Source: Dokdonella_A sp046347015 (GTDB lineage Bacteria > Pseudomonadota > Gammaproteobacteria > Xanthomonadales > Rhodanobacteraceae). From it: 40,240 nucleotides of DNA. The translations under genes were made by a program, and so were the position numbers. How positions within the stretch are numbered: the stretch's first letter is position 1; every line of letters begins with the position of its first letter. The notes under the pieces were generated by a model. The model saw only the letters and a program-made list of their open reading frames with translations. It was not told the origin of the DNA and did no database searches. The DNA lies in assembly GCA_046347015.1 (NCBI GenBank), contig JAXMHA010000027.1, positions 1 through 40,240 of the forward strand. The letters run 5' to 3'. Of this stretch, positions 1-8,509 are shown piece by piece.

Positions 1-723
1 GTCGAGAATCGCGACGTCGCACTCGGCAATGCCAGGTTGATGGCGGATGCCGGTGCGCCGGTCGATGCCGCGGCACGAACACGCGCCGACACCTTGCGCG
101 GCGAGGGCGCGACCGTGATGTTCGTCGCCGTGGACGGCGCGCTCGCGGCGCTGATCGCGGTGGCCGACCGGATCAAGGCGACAACGCCCGAGGCGATTCA
201 CCGCCTGCAGGCGGCGGGCTTGCGCATCGTCATGCTGACCGGCGACAGTGCGACGACTGCCCAGGCGGTGGGGCGCGAGCTCGCGATCGACGAGGTGCGC
301 GCGGATGTCTCGCCCGCCGACAAGGCGGCCGCGGTGGCGCAGTTGAAGCGCGAGGGTCGGCGTGTCGCGATGGCCGGAGATGGAATCAACGACGCCCCGG
401 CACTGGCTGCAGCGGATGTCGGCATCGCGATGGGCAGCGGCACCGATATCGCGATGGAAAGCGCGCAAGTCACGCTGGTGAAGGGCGAGTTGACCGCGAT
501 CCTGCGCGCGCGCGAGTTGTCGCGGGCGACCGTGCGCAACATCCGCGAGAACCTTTTCTTCGCCTTTGTCTACAACGCCGTCGGCGTGCCGATCGCCGCC
601 GGCGTGCTGTATCCGGTCTTCGGGCTGCTGCTGTCGCCGATGATTGCCGCGCTGGCGATGAGCCTGTCGTCGGTGTCGGTGGTGACGAATGCGTTGCGGC
701 TGCGTGCGCTCCGGCCTGCCTGA
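1..723 (+). CDS. copA: Copper-translocating P-type ATPase, C-terminal part (5' end outside window)
   Basis: The reading frame is open from base 1, so the visible 240 residues are the end of a longer protein. They contain the end of the P domain with the hinge motifs MLTGDS and GDGINDAPAL, followed by two membrane segments. These carry FVYNAVGVP and MSLSSVSVV, matching the YN and MSxSS signatures that define Cu+-transporting P1B-1 ATPases. Such enzymes export Cu+ across the inner membrane using ATP. The catalytic DKTG site and any N-terminal metal-binding domains lie upstream and cannot be checked. The gene converges on the fadJ-like gene with a 16-base gap. Family assignment is firm; the symbol is by motif only. 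Confidence 0.93.
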   Translation, partial: VENRDVALGNARLMADAGAPVDAAARTRADTLRGEGATVMFVAVDGALAALIAVADRIKATTPEAIHRLQAAGLRIVMLTGDSATTAQAVGRELAIDEVRADVSPADKAAAVAQLKREGRRVAMAGDGINDAPALAAADVGIAMGSGTDIAMESAQVTLVKGELTAILRARELSRATVRNIRENLFFAFVYNAVGVPIAAGVLYPVFGLLLSPMIAALAMSLSSVSVVTNALRLRALRPA

Positions 724-739
724 ACGCGCGAACATCGTG

Positions 740-2791
740 TCACTGCGTACTGGCGAGCGTCGGATCATCCCATCCGGGACGCGGCGCGAAACGGGTACCG
801 TGGGTCGCCGCCAGCCGCTCGAGTCGTTCCCGGACGGCAGCGACGCCGCTATGGCGCACGTAGGCGACGGGTCCGCCCCGGAACGGGGCAAATCCGGTGC
901 CGAAGACGATTCCGGCGTCGAGCAGGTCGGCGTCGTCGGCGACGCGATCATGCAGGCACGCGATGGCTTCGTTCACCAACGGCAGGATCAGGCGGTCGAG
1001 CAGATCCTCCGGGGCATGGTAGCCGGGATCGACGGGAGGCTTGACCGGGCGTCCGCCCTCCCATTTGTAGAAACCCTGGCCGTCCTTGCGGCCACGGTGC
1101 GTGCTGGACGACAGCGCGTCGATTCCCGGCGGCGGATCGAGTCCCAGAGCCGGCGCGAGTTCCCGTCCGACCGCGGCGGCGACGTCGAGGCCGACCGTGT
1201 CGGCCAGTTCGATCGGCCCGACCGGCATGCCGAAATCGGTGGCTGCGCGGTCGATGACGGGTCCCGGCACGCCTTCACCGCGCATCCGGATGGCCTCGAG
1301 GAGATAGGGCGTCAGGACCCGGTTGACGAGGAATCCCGGCGTGCCGGCGACGGGCAGCGGCAGCTTGTCGATGGCCCTGCAGAACGCCAGCCCGCGCTGC
1401 TCCGCCGTCCGCTCCAGGGCCGAATGGCGCACGACTTCGACCAATGGCATCTTCGCCACCGGATTGAAGAAGTGCAGGCCGAGGAAGCGATCGGGTCTTG
1501 CGAGCGCGCCGGCCAGCGAGGCGAGCGGGATGCTGGACGTATTGCTGGCCAGCAGGGCATCGCGCTTCATCTTCGGCTCGACCTGCCGGTACAGCGCGCG
1601 CTTCGCTTCGGCGTCCTCGAAGATCGCTTCGATGACGAGGTCGGCGTTTGCAACTCCGTTGCCTTCGACGTCCGCGCTCAGGCGCGCCGTGGCGGCCCCG
1701 GCGCGATCGGCGTCCTTCAGCTTCGCGCGGAACAATTCGCGTGCCCGCTCGAGCGCCGGCTGGACGAATTGCATTTCCCGGTCCTGCAGCGTCACCGAGA
1801 GCCCCCGCAGCGCCGCCCAGGCGGCGATGTCGCCGCCCATCACGCCGGCTCCGATGACATGCACATGTGCGATGCCGGGATCGGTCGCGTCGCCGAGCGC
1901 TTTCAGGCGTTCGGACAGGAAGAACAGGCGCACGAGGTTGTGGCAGGTGGACGTCCCCGCGAGTGTCGCGACCGACTCGGCTTCCCGCCGTAGCCGTCGC
2001 GTGATGTTGCCACCCCGCCGCCAGACGTCGATCACCGCGAAAGGCGCGGGATATTGCGATGGGCGGGCCTTGGCAGCCGCCTTCTTGCGGATGGCCGGTG
2101 CGAGCAGCTGCCGGGCGGGCCAAGTGTTGGTTGCCGTCGCGAGCAGCCGGCGCTGGAGTGGCGTGGCCGGCGGATGGCGCGCGAGTCGCCGTGCCGCCGC
2201 GAGCAGCCCGTCAATCGGCGCGGTGGCGTCGACGAGGCCGAGTGCACGTGCGCGGGAGGCGGAAACGGTGCGCCCCGTCAGCATCAGGTCGAGCGCGGCT
2301 GGCGCGCCGATGAGATAGGGCAGGCGGGCGGTTCCACCCCAACCGGGATGGATGCCGAGCCTCACTTCGGGCAGCCCGAGCCGCGTTTCGGGCGCTTCCG
2401 CCGCGATGCGCGCGCGACACGCGAGAGCGAGTTCGAGCCCGCCGCCGAGGCAATGCCCGTGGATCGCGGCAACCGTCGGACAGCGCAGGCGGGACAGGCT
2501 TTCGAAGGTCTTCTGCCCGAACGTGATGGCGTCGAGTACCGATCCGGTTCTCGCGTATCGCTCGAACTCGCCGATGTCGGCCCCCGCCGCGAAACCGGCG
2601 GACTTCGCCGACTGGATCACGATTCCGGCCGGCGGTTCGATCGCGAGGCGCTCGGTGATGGCCGCGAGTTCCTCGAGCACCGCCCGTGACAGGGTATTGA
2701 TGGTCCGACCGGCGCAGTCGAGGGTCAACACAATGATCGCGTCGGCACCCATGGCGGAGTGCCAGTGCTGGAGTCGCAAACCGTCGAACAT
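740..2791 (-). CDS. fadJ: Fatty-acid oxidation alpha subunit: enoyl-CoA hydratase / 3-hydroxyacyl-CoA dehydrogenase (FadJ/FadB type)
   Basis: This 683-residue bifunctional protein would hydrate enoyl-CoA and oxidise 3-hydroxyacyl-CoA in beta-oxidation. Residues 1-190 are a crotonase domain with both catalytic glutamates (Glu120 in GGGLELAL, Glu142 in LPEVRLGI). A Rossmann NAD site, GAGVMGG, lies near residues 314-320. The dehydrogenase His is in HFFNPVAKMPLVEVV (about residue 440), and a C-terminal helical domain follows. It is somewhat shorter than E. coli FadB or FadJ (about 715-730). No thiolase gene lies beside it, unlike fadBA or fadIJ operons, so FadB versus FadJ is not settled. It is divergent from the gene at 2911. 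Confidence 0.92.
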   Translation of the reverse strand: MFDGLRLQHWHSAMGADAIIVLTLDCAGRTINTLSRAVLEELAAITERLAIEPPAGIVIQSAKSAGFAAGADIGEFERYARTGSVLDAITFGQKTFESLSRLRCPTVAAIHGHCLGGGLELALACRARIAAEAPETRLGLPEVRLGIHPGWGGTARLPYLIGAPAALDLMLTGRTVSASRARALGLVDATAPIDGLLAAARRLARHPPATPLQRRLLATATNTWPARQLLAPAIRKKAAAKARPSQYPAPFAVIDVWRRGGNITRRLRREAESVATLAGTSTCHNLVRLFFLSERLKALGDATDPGIAHVHVIGAGVMGGDIAAWAALRGLSVTLQDREMQFVQPALERARELFRAKLKDADRAGAATARLSADVEGNGVANADLVIEAIFEDAEAKRALYRQVEPKMKRDALLASNTSSIPLASLAGALARPDRFLGLHFFNPVAKMPLVEVVRHSALERTAEQRGLAFCRAIDKLPLPVAGTPGFLVNRVLTPYLLEAIRMRGEGVPGPVIDRAATDFGMPVGPIELADTVGLDVAAAVGRELAPALGLDPPPGIDALSSSTHRGRKDGQGFYKWEGGRPVKPPVDPGYHAPEDLLDRLILPLVNEAIACLHDRVADDADLLDAGIVFGTGFAPFRGGPVAYVRHSGVAAVRERLERLAATHGTRFAPRPGWDDPTLASTQ

Positions 2792-2819
2792 GCATCGTCT
2801 CGCCGCGAAGGTGGCACGG

Positions 2820-2825
2820 TATAAT
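2820..2825 (+). promoter_or_regulatory. Candidate -10 element upstream of the 2911-5993 pair
   Basis: An exact TATAAT lies in the 119-base divergent gap, about 85 bases before the start at 2911. No convincing -35 hexamer is seen at 16-18 bases upstream, so this is a weak call based on one element in AT-poor DNA. Confidence 0.3.
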
Positions 2826-2910
2826 CAGAGTCTGCCGACGACCGGTCAATCGGCAGCCTGGTCGACCCGGGGGCCGCGACGCGACGGGCCGCCGCAACGG
2901 GAGGGGGGCC

Positions 2911-3402
2911 GTGGTCCGAATCGACGTCGAAACGCCGGCCACGCGAGACCTCCTGCAGCAGGTCGTCGATGCGCGCGGCAGTGTTGTCGCGATCGCGACG
3001 TCGGACCCTGCCGCCATCGTCGATGGCTTTCGCCACCAGGCCGTGCGCGACGGCATGGCGGTCTACGCGTGGAGCGAGACGGGCGGCCTGCGTTCGTTGC
3101 GTGAACGCGACGTCGTCGTCGAAGGTTGCGGACGTTTCGCCGATGCGCTGCGCTACGTGGTCAACAGTTCCCATTTCGGGGTGTACCTGATGCGCGGTTG
3201 GCGATCGCCGCCGGACGCGCAGGAACGCACGCTGTTGCGGCAAGTCGCGGCGATCCGCGGCGGACACCCGCGGCGGGTGGTCCTGCTCGGCAGCGACACC
3301 GAGCTTTCCGGACTTCCGCCAATATCGCTGGTCCGCATCGAGCAGCGCGTCCCGGAGGCGCGGCGGCCGCGCCTTCGCGACGGACGGTGGGTTCCCGGAT
3401 GA
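2911..3402 (+). CDS. Orphan small protein resembling the N-terminal domain of Ycf46-type AAA proteins
   Basis: This 163-residue soluble protein has no signal peptide or membrane segment. I do not recognise it as a named gene. Its alternating pattern (DLLQQVVDARGSVVAIATSD, then GMAVYAWSETGGL, GVYLMRGW and PRRVVLLGSD) recalls the N-terminal alpha/beta domain of Ycf46-like AAA ATPases, where a short-range strand-helix fold precedes the ATPase module. No Walker A or B motif follows, so if the likeness is real this is the domain alone. The start is GTG, with GGAGGGG (2900-2906) close upstream. Its stop overlaps the start of the c-di-GMP gene (ATGA, 3399-3402), implying translational coupling. The Ycf46 link is an inference from remembered patterns. 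Confidence 0.75.
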   Translation: MVRIDVETPATRDLLQQVVDARGSVVAIATSDPAAIVDGFRHQAVRDGMAVYAWSETGGLRSLRERDVVVEGCGRFADALRYVVNSSHFGVYLMRGWRSPPDAQERTLLRQVAAIRGGHPRRVVLLGSDTELSGLPPISLVRIEQRVPEARRPRLRDGRWVPG

Positions 3403-5993
3403 ATCGCGCCTTCGTCCGGCGAATCGCGCTCGTGGTCGCACGCGATCGTGCACTGCGTCGCTTGCTGTTCGACCTGTTCGATGCGCAGGATTTCGAGACC
3501 GTGCACACCGCGCACGATGCCGTTCAGGCGCGAGCGGCCCTGGAACGGGAAGAGCGGGTGGACATCGTCGTCCTCGAGTTTCCTTCCGACGGCACGGACG
3601 CCGTGGCGCTGGCCACGGAACTTGCGGCCGGCAACCGAAGCTGGAGGCCACCGATCATCGGCATTCGTCCGATGCGAGCCTCGTCGGCCCCCGGCTCCCG
3701 GCCATTGGACGCCGTACCGGGAGTGGTTGCGTGGATCGACAGTCCGGTCGATCCCGGTGAATTCCTGCAACGGGTGTCGGCGGCGCTCGCCAATGGCACC
3801 GCGCGCGCCGGCGGAGCCTCGCCGGGGGCCGCGAATTTCAGGCTTGCCTTCGATGCGAGCCTCGACGAGTTGCTGCTGGTCGACGCGGAAAGCCAAAGGG
3901 TCGTCGAGGTCAATCCGGCGTTCCTTGCCCATACCGGTTACGCCCGGGCGCAGGTCATCGGCGGTCGCGTGGAGACATTCGATGTCACGCTCGACCCGCC
4001 GGCACGCGACGCGCATCGCAGCGAGGTCGCCAGTACCGGGCAGGCCCGTTGGCAGGGAATGAAAGCGCGTGCCGATGGCGGCACCTACCGGGTCGACGTG
4101 GCTGTCCGGTCGGGCGTGCATCGCAGCCGCGCGGTTCACCTGTACGCGTTTCGTGATCTGGGCGAGCTCGGCCGGTATCGCAAGACGCTCGAAGTGGTGG
4201 CCCGCGCCGCCGCGTCCGGAGCCGACAGCGAAGGCTACGAAGCCGTGCTGCGGTCGATTTCGGATTGGCTGTCGCTTGATTTCGCCCTGGTCGTCCGGCA
4301 GTTCGCCGGCCAGGATCCGGAACCGCGGCCGATTGCCACCGTGCAGGTATTCGCCGTCACGGCGGAGACGCCCGATCCATTGCGCCAATCGACCCTGCGT
4401 CGCGTGCTGGGTGGCGAGGAGGTGGTGGTCAAGGAGCGCGCCTGGCGCGACATGACCGATGATGCCTTCGTTCGGGAGCGCAGGTTCCAGACGCTGATTG
4501 CCTTGCCGCTGCCGGACGAGCGGGGTTCCCCGCTGGGCGCGCTGGTGCTGGCGCGCAGGGAGTCGCTGCCCGCGCCCGATCCGGCACTCGACGGGTTGCG
4601 GATCATCGCGCAGCGGCTGGGTCTCGAGCTCGAGCTGCAGCGGGTGCGCGAGCAGGGTCGGGCGCACGGATTGCACGACGCGCTGACGGGTCTTCCCAAC
4701 CGGCTCCTGTTCCACGATCGCCTGTCGTCGACGATCGATTCCGCGCATCGCACCGGCGAGATGTTCGCGATCGCGTTCGTCGACCTCGATCATTTCAGGC
4801 AGGTCAACGAGTTGCACGGACACGCGGCCGGCGACCTCGTGCTCGCGGCGCTGGCGGCCCGGTTGCGATCGAGCGTGCGCGCATCGGACACGGTGGCCCG
4901 CTACGCGGGAGACGAATTCACGCTGATCCTGCGGCACATCATCCAGCGTGACGATGTCCAGCGGCTGGCTGCCAAGATCGTGCAGATGCTGGCGGCGCCG
5001 ATCCCGGTACCGGGCGTGGCCGACCTCGCCGTCACGGTGTCGGTCGGGCTCGCGTTCTATCCCGAGGACGGCAACGATTCCGACGCGCTGCTGCGTCATG
5101 CCGACCAGGCGATGTATGCCGCCAAGGGACGCGGGCGCAACACGTTCCAGAGCTATGTCGCGGTTCCCGAGGAGACCCGCCGCCAGCGCACGGCGCTCGA
5201 GTCGGGGTTGCGCAAGGCGGTCGGCAACAACGAGTTGCGCGTGTACTACCAGCCCCAGGTCGATACCCGGAGTGAGGACATCATCGGGGTGGAAGCCCTG
5301 GTGCGATGGGAACACCCGGAGTTCGGCATGATCTCGCCGGGGTTCTTCGTTCCGCTCGCGGAAGAAAACGGCCTCATCGTGCCGATTGGCGAATGGCTGT
5401 TGCGGACCGCCTGCGCGGACGTCTACCGGTGGCAGTCGCGGTTCCGGCTGCCGTTGCGCCTGAGCCTGAACCTCTCGGCGTTGCAGTTGCGCCGGCCCGA
5501 CCTCGCCGTCACCGTATCGGGAATTCTCGCCGAGACCGGGCTCGACCCCCGGCATCTCGACCTCGAGCTGACGGAGTCGCTCAGCGTGAAATCGATCCCG
5601 AACCTGCTGACGACCATCGAATCGTTGCGTGCACTCGGTTGCCAGATCTCGATCGACGATTTCGGCACCGGCCAGGCATCGCTCGACTACATCAAGCGGT
5701 TCCCGGCCGACCGGATCAAGATCGACCAGACGTTCGTGCGCAACATCGGGATCGACCCCGGTGACGAGGCCATCGTCGAGGCCACCGTCATGATGGCCCA
5801 CAACCTGCACCATGACGTGGTTGCCGAAGGCGTCGAGACCGAGCGCCACCTCGAGTTCCTGCGCGAGCTGGAGTGCGAGGCCTTGCAGGGATTCCTGTTC
5901 TGCCGGCCGTTGCCGGCGAGCGCGCTCGAGCACCTCCTGCTCGAGCGGGAGCGGCTGGTCGAGCCGCTCCCGGGGGAGCCTCAAGGTGCTTGA
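3399..5993 (+). CDS. Pseudo-receiver-PAS-GAF-GGDEF-EAL c-di-GMP synthase/phosphodiesterase
   Basis: This 864-residue cytoplasmic protein should make and/or degrade c-di-GMP. Residues 1-125 form a receiver-like fold in which the phosphoacceptor position is Glu60 (VVLEFPSDG), and the usual Lys near WIDSPVD is also lost. A PAS domain (about 150-250) and a GAF-like region (270-420) follow. The GGDEF domain has AGDEF near residue 505, with an inhibitory-site RxxD (RASD) five residues before it. The EAL domain starts near 630 and retains EAL, NLS, ELTES, IDDFGTG, KIDQ, EGVET and QGF, so phosphodiesterase activity looks intact. I chose the ATG at 3399 because it overlaps the preceding stop. A longer frame open from 3126 would overlap that gene heavily and begins with unrelated sequence. 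Confidence 0.92.
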   Translation: MNRAFVRRIALVVARDRALRRLLFDLFDAQDFETVHTAHDAVQARAALEREERVDIVVLEFPSDGTDAVALATELAAGNRSWRPPIIGIRPMRASSAPGSRPLDAVPGVVAWIDSPVDPGEFLQRVSAALANGTARAGGASPGAANFRLAFDASLDELLLVDAESQRVVEVNPAFLAHTGYARAQVIGGRVETFDVTLDPPARDAHRSEVASTGQARWQGMKARADGGTYRVDVAVRSGVHRSRAVHLYAFRDLGELGRYRKTLEVVARAAASGADSEGYEAVLRSISDWLSLDFALVVRQFAGQDPEPRPIATVQVFAVTAETPDPLRQSTLRRVLGGEEVVVKERAWRDMTDDAFVRERRFQTLIALPLPDERGSPLGALVLARRESLPAPDPALDGLRIIAQRLGLELELQRVREQGRAHGLHDALTGLPNRLLFHDRLSSTIDSAHRTGEMFAIAFVDLDHFRQVNELHGHAAGDLVLAALAARLRSSVRASDTVARYAGDEFTLILRHIIQRDDVQRLAAKIVQMLAAPIPVPGVADLAVTVSVGLAFYPEDGNDSDALLRHADQAMYAAKGRGRNTFQSYVAVPEETRRQRTALESGLRKAVGNNELRVYYQPQVDTRSEDIIGVEALVRWEHPEFGMISPGFFVPLAEENGLIVPIGEWLLRTACADVYRWQSRFRLPLRLSLNLSALQLRRPDLAVTVSGILAETGLDPRHLDLELTESLSVKSIPNLLTTIESLRALGCQISIDDFGTGQASLDYIKRFPADRIKIDQTFVRNIGIDPGDEAIVEATVMMAHNLHHDVVAEGVETERHLEFLRELECEALQGFLFCRPLPASALEHLLLERERLVEPLPGEPQGA

Positions 5994-6033
5994 TCGGGCC
6001 AGTCCCGGCCCCCACCTGCCGAACCGGGGTTGT

Positions 6034-6061
6034 GAAACTATTCGTTCGTGGCACGGTCCAG
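6034..6061 (+). promoter_or_regulatory. Candidate sigmaE-type promoter of rpoE (autoregulation)
   Basis: GAAACTA (6034-6040), then 15 bases, then GTCCAG (6056-6061), compared with the sigmaE/AlgU pattern GGAACTT-N15-GTCTAA. The AACT core and the spacing match. The geometry is identical to the stronger element upstream of mucD at 8482. Its position 45 bases before the rpoE start fits autoregulation, which is usual for this sigma factor. Confidence 0.55.
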
Positions 6062-6105
6062 AGTGCAGTGCTCGACCGGGTCCGGTACGCGGGAGATAGG
6101 CCCGG

Positions 6106-6690
6106 ATGGGCGAGAACGACGTCGATCAGGCGCTGGTGCAGCGTGTCCAGAAGGGCGACAAGCGGGCGTTCGACCTCTTGGTGCGCAAATACCAGCACAA
6201 GCTGGTCAGCGTCATCTCGCGCTACGTGAGCGACTGGAGCGAGTGCCAGGACGTCGCGCAGGAAGCCTTCGTGCGCGCCTACCGGGCCATTGGCGCCTTC
6301 CGCGGAGACAGCCAGTTTTACACGTGGATGTACAAGATCGCGATCAACACCGCGAAGAACTACCTGGTCTCCCAGGGCCGGCGTCCGCCGACCGACGATG
6401 TCGCCGTCGAGGATGCCGTGCAGCTCGATGGCGCGACCCGGCTGCGCGAATCCGCGACCCCCGAGCACGAACTGCTGCGCCAGGAAATTGAACAAACCGT
6501 GTTCGCCACGGTCGAAGCGTTGCCCGAGGAGCTCAGGACGGCCATCACCTTGCGGGAAGTGGACGGGCTGAGTTACGAGGAGATCGCCGAGGCGATGTCG
6601 TGCCCGATCGGTACCGTGAGGTCCCGCATCTTCCGGGCGCGGGAAGCGATCGACGAGCGGTTGAGGCCGTTGCTGTCCGAAGGAGACTGA
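6106..6690 (+). CDS. rpoE: RNA polymerase extracytoplasmic sigma factor RpoE (AlgU/SigmaE)
   Basis: At 194 residues it has the usual RpoE length. Region 2 covers about residues 10-85, with QDVAQEAFVRAYRAIGAFRG. Region 4 covers about 130-185, with ALPEELRTAITLREVDGLSY followed by a helix-turn-helix ending in GTVRSRIFRAREA. Sigma factors of this group direct polymerase to envelope-stress promoters and are held at the inner membrane by RseA. The start ATG is preceded by GGGAGATAGG. The gene heads the conserved order rpoE-rseA-rseB-mucD, with rseA starting six bases after its stop. A sigmaE-like promoter lies upstream. Confidence 0.96.
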   Translation: MGENDVDQALVQRVQKGDKRAFDLLVRKYQHKLVSVISRYVSDWSECQDVAQEAFVRAYRAIGAFRGDSQFYTWMYKIAINTAKNYLVSQGRRPPTDDVAVEDAVQLDGATRLRESATPEHELLRQEIEQTVFATVEALPEELRTAITLREVDGLSYEEIAEAMSCPIGTVRSRIFRAREAIDERLRPLLSEGD

Positions 6691-6695
6691 GCGTC

Positions 6696-7379
6696 ATGAC
6701 CCAGGAATTTCGCGAACAGGTTTCCGCCCTGATGGATGGCGAGGTTCGTCGCGACGAGGCCAGGTTCCTGCTGCAGCGCCTTGGCCACGATGCGGCGCTC
6801 GCCGCCGATTGGCTGCGCTGGCACGTGGCCCGTGACATGTTGCGCCGCCAGTCGGTCGGACTCGTCCCGGCACGCTTCGCGGCCGGGGTCATGACCCGCA
6901 TCGATGCCGTTTCCATTTCGTCGCGCCACGACCGGCCGTGGTGGCATTGGGGTGCCGGTGGCGCCGTTGCGGCGGCCGTCGCGATCGTGGCCTTGACCGT
7001 GACGCGTCCGGCGGTGGACCAGGCGCCGCCGGCCCTGACGGCCGGAACGGGCAGCACGGTCGCGACGCAATCCGCGTCGGTGGCGCTGGCGAACCGCCCG
7101 ATTGATGTCGCGCCCGTCACGGCGTCGACGGCGCGCCAGTTGCCGGCATCGGTCGCGGTGCCGCCAATCCCGATGGAACCCGCCTCGGCCAGCGTCGATT
7201 CGATGCAGGCCGATGCCGCGTACACGCGTGATCCGCAACTGCAGTCCTACCTGGAACGCCACTTCGAGGCGACCGGCTCGGTCGGCCAATCCGGATTCGT
7301 GCCGTATGTCCTGCTGATCGCGCCGGCGTCGAAGCCCGGAGCACCGGCGCCCGAGCGTCCGGTCGACTATCGCCGCTGA
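6696..7379 (+). CDS. rseA: Anti-sigmaE factor RseA (MucA)
   Basis: This 227-residue membrane anti-sigma factor has an N-terminal sigma-binding domain, residues 1-50 (SALMDGEVRRDEARFLLQRL, then DWLRWHVARDML), typical of RseA/MucA. A hydrophobic segment near residues 85-107 is rich in Ala, Val and Ile, and a periplasmic tail follows. In the family, DegS-type and RseP proteases cleave RseA under stress and release RpoE. The ATG at 6696 is chosen because AGGAGA lies ten bases upstream at 6681-6686 and the protein begins MTQEFREQ. The frame is open upstream into rpoE but that stretch is a shadow. Confidence 0.93.
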   Translation: MTQEFREQVSALMDGEVRRDEARFLLQRLGHDAALAADWLRWHVARDMLRRQSVGLVPARFAAGVMTRIDAVSISSRHDRPWWHWGAGGAVAAAVAIVALTVTRPAVDQAPPALTAGTGSTVATQSASVALANRPIDVAPVTASTARQLPASVAVPPIPMEPASASVDSMQADAAYTRDPQLQSYLERHFEATGSVGQSGFVPYVLLIAPASKPGAPAPERPVDYRR

Positions 7380-7397
7380 GGCGAACGCCCGAGCGAC

Positions 7398-8453
7398 ATG
7401 CCGACATCGCGTCGTTCGATTGCTTCCGCGGTGCCATCTTCCACTGCCATCCATCCGCCCGGGGATTGCTCGAGCCGAAGGTTGGCTTGCGTTGGTGCGG
7501 CGCTTTCATTCGTGTTGCTGGTCTCGATCGCGCAGGCGGCGCAGCCCGACGTGGCCGGCCTGTTGCCCCGGATGGCCGATTCGATGCGCCAGCTCGATTT
7601 CGAGGGCTCGTTCGTCTACCAGCATGGTGGCCGGATCGACGCGTTGCGCGTCTTCCACCTCGGGGGGCAGCGCGAGCGCGAGCGGCTGATCAGCCTGACG
7701 GGGCCGCGCAGCGAAATCGTGCGGGACAACCACAAGATCACGACGATCCAGGCGGGCACGACCGCGGTGCTGACTTCCAGCGGCATCGGACCGCAATTCC
7801 TGCCACTGGTGCCGAACGGACGTGCGCCGGCACTGGGAGAGAACTATACCGTCACGGTTGGTGGCAGCGATCGGGTTGCCGGCTTTGATGCCGACATCAT
7901 CAACGTGATGCCCAGAGACGGTTACCGGTATGGCTATCGGCTGTGGCTCGAACGAAACAGCCGGATGCTGCTGCGCTCGGCGCTGATGGCGCCGGGACGG
8001 TCGCAACCGCTCGAGGAGTTCATGTTCGTGTCGCTCGATCTCGGTGCACGCCCGACCGCCGCCGATCTCGCGCCGAGCGCGCTGCCCGGGGGCTCGGCAA
8101 TCCAGGCGAGCGAGATCGTGGTCCCGCAACCGAAGTGGCGCGCGGAGGCACCGCCGCCGGGATTTTCACTGGTCCGCGCGTTGCAGCCTGCCGGCAGCCG
8201 GACGGTGACGCAACAACTGGTGTATTCGGATGGGTTGGCCAGCGTTTCGGTCTACGTGGCGCCGCAGCGGCGCGGTGAACGCGACCGCGATGGCGCGACG
8301 GTGACACGCGGAGCGCTGCATGTCTTCGTGCGAATCGGCAACGGGCTTTCCGTCACTGCGCTCGGCAAGGTTCCGGAGGCGACTGTCGTTGCACTGTCGC
8401 GGGTCACCGCGAGCCGTTCCGCGATGCCTGCAGACGGAATGAAGCAACGCTGA
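7398..8453 (+). CDS. rseB: Sigma-E factor regulatory protein RseB (MucB), periplasmic
   Basis: The protein has 351 residues. A hydrophobic signal segment (CVGAALSFVLLVSIAQAAQP) sits after an unusually long basic leader, so a downstream start such as GTG 7431 is possible. The mature part begins VAGLLPRMADSMRQLDFEGS and contains FVYQHGGRIDALRVFH, the typical lipoprotein-like N-domain of MucB/RseB. A smaller C-domain follows from about residue 240. RseB binds the periplasmic tail of RseA and shields it from proteolysis, responding to mislocalised lipopolysaccharide or outer-membrane proteins. It follows rseA by 18 bases. No rseC/mucC follows; mucD comes next. Confidence 0.93.
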   Translation: MPTSRRSIASAVPSSTAIHPPGDCSSRRLACVGAALSFVLLVSIAQAAQPDVAGLLPRMADSMRQLDFEGSFVYQHGGRIDALRVFHLGGQRERERLISLTGPRSEIVRDNHKITTIQAGTTAVLTSSGIGPQFLPLVPNGRAPALGENYTVTVGGSDRVAGFDADIINVMPRDGYRYGYRLWLERNSRMLLRSALMAPGRSQPLEEFMFVSLDLGARPTAADLAPSALPGGSAIQASEIVVPQPKWRAEAPPPGFSLVRALQPAGSRTVTQQLVYSDGLASVSVYVAPQRRGERDRDGATVTRGALHVFVRIGNGLSVTALGKVPEATVVALSRVTASRSAMPADGMKQR

Positions 8454-8481
8454 AAGCAGTGCGCCGAGCCGCCCCGCGGCC

Positions 8482-8509
8482 GGAACTTAACGCTCCGCGA
8501 TTCGTCCAA
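8482..8509 (+). promoter_or_regulatory. SigmaE-type promoter of mucD
   Basis: GGAACTT (8482-8488), 15 bases, then GTCCAA (8504-8509). This matches the sigmaE consensus GGAACTT-N15-GTCTAA except at one base. It lies in the 138-base gap between rseB and the mucD start at 8592, giving an estimated 5' leader of about 75 bases. It would let mucD be induced independently of readthrough from rpoE. Confidence 0.75.

Noticed and set aside
689..1993. A 434-codon plus-strand frame opposite the fadJ-like gene
   Set aside because: Shadow of a clear bifunctional enzyme; no recognisable content.
3618..3624. GGAACTT inside the c-di-GMP gene as another sigmaE -35 box
   Set aside because: No matching -10 at the right spacing and the site is within a coding region with no downstream start nearby.
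3153..5984. A 943-codon open frame on the minus strand opposite the c-di-GMP gene
   Set aside because: It mirrors a convincing multi-domain protein, has no recognisable domain and an Arg/Gln/His-rich composition typical of antisense frames in GC-rich DNA.
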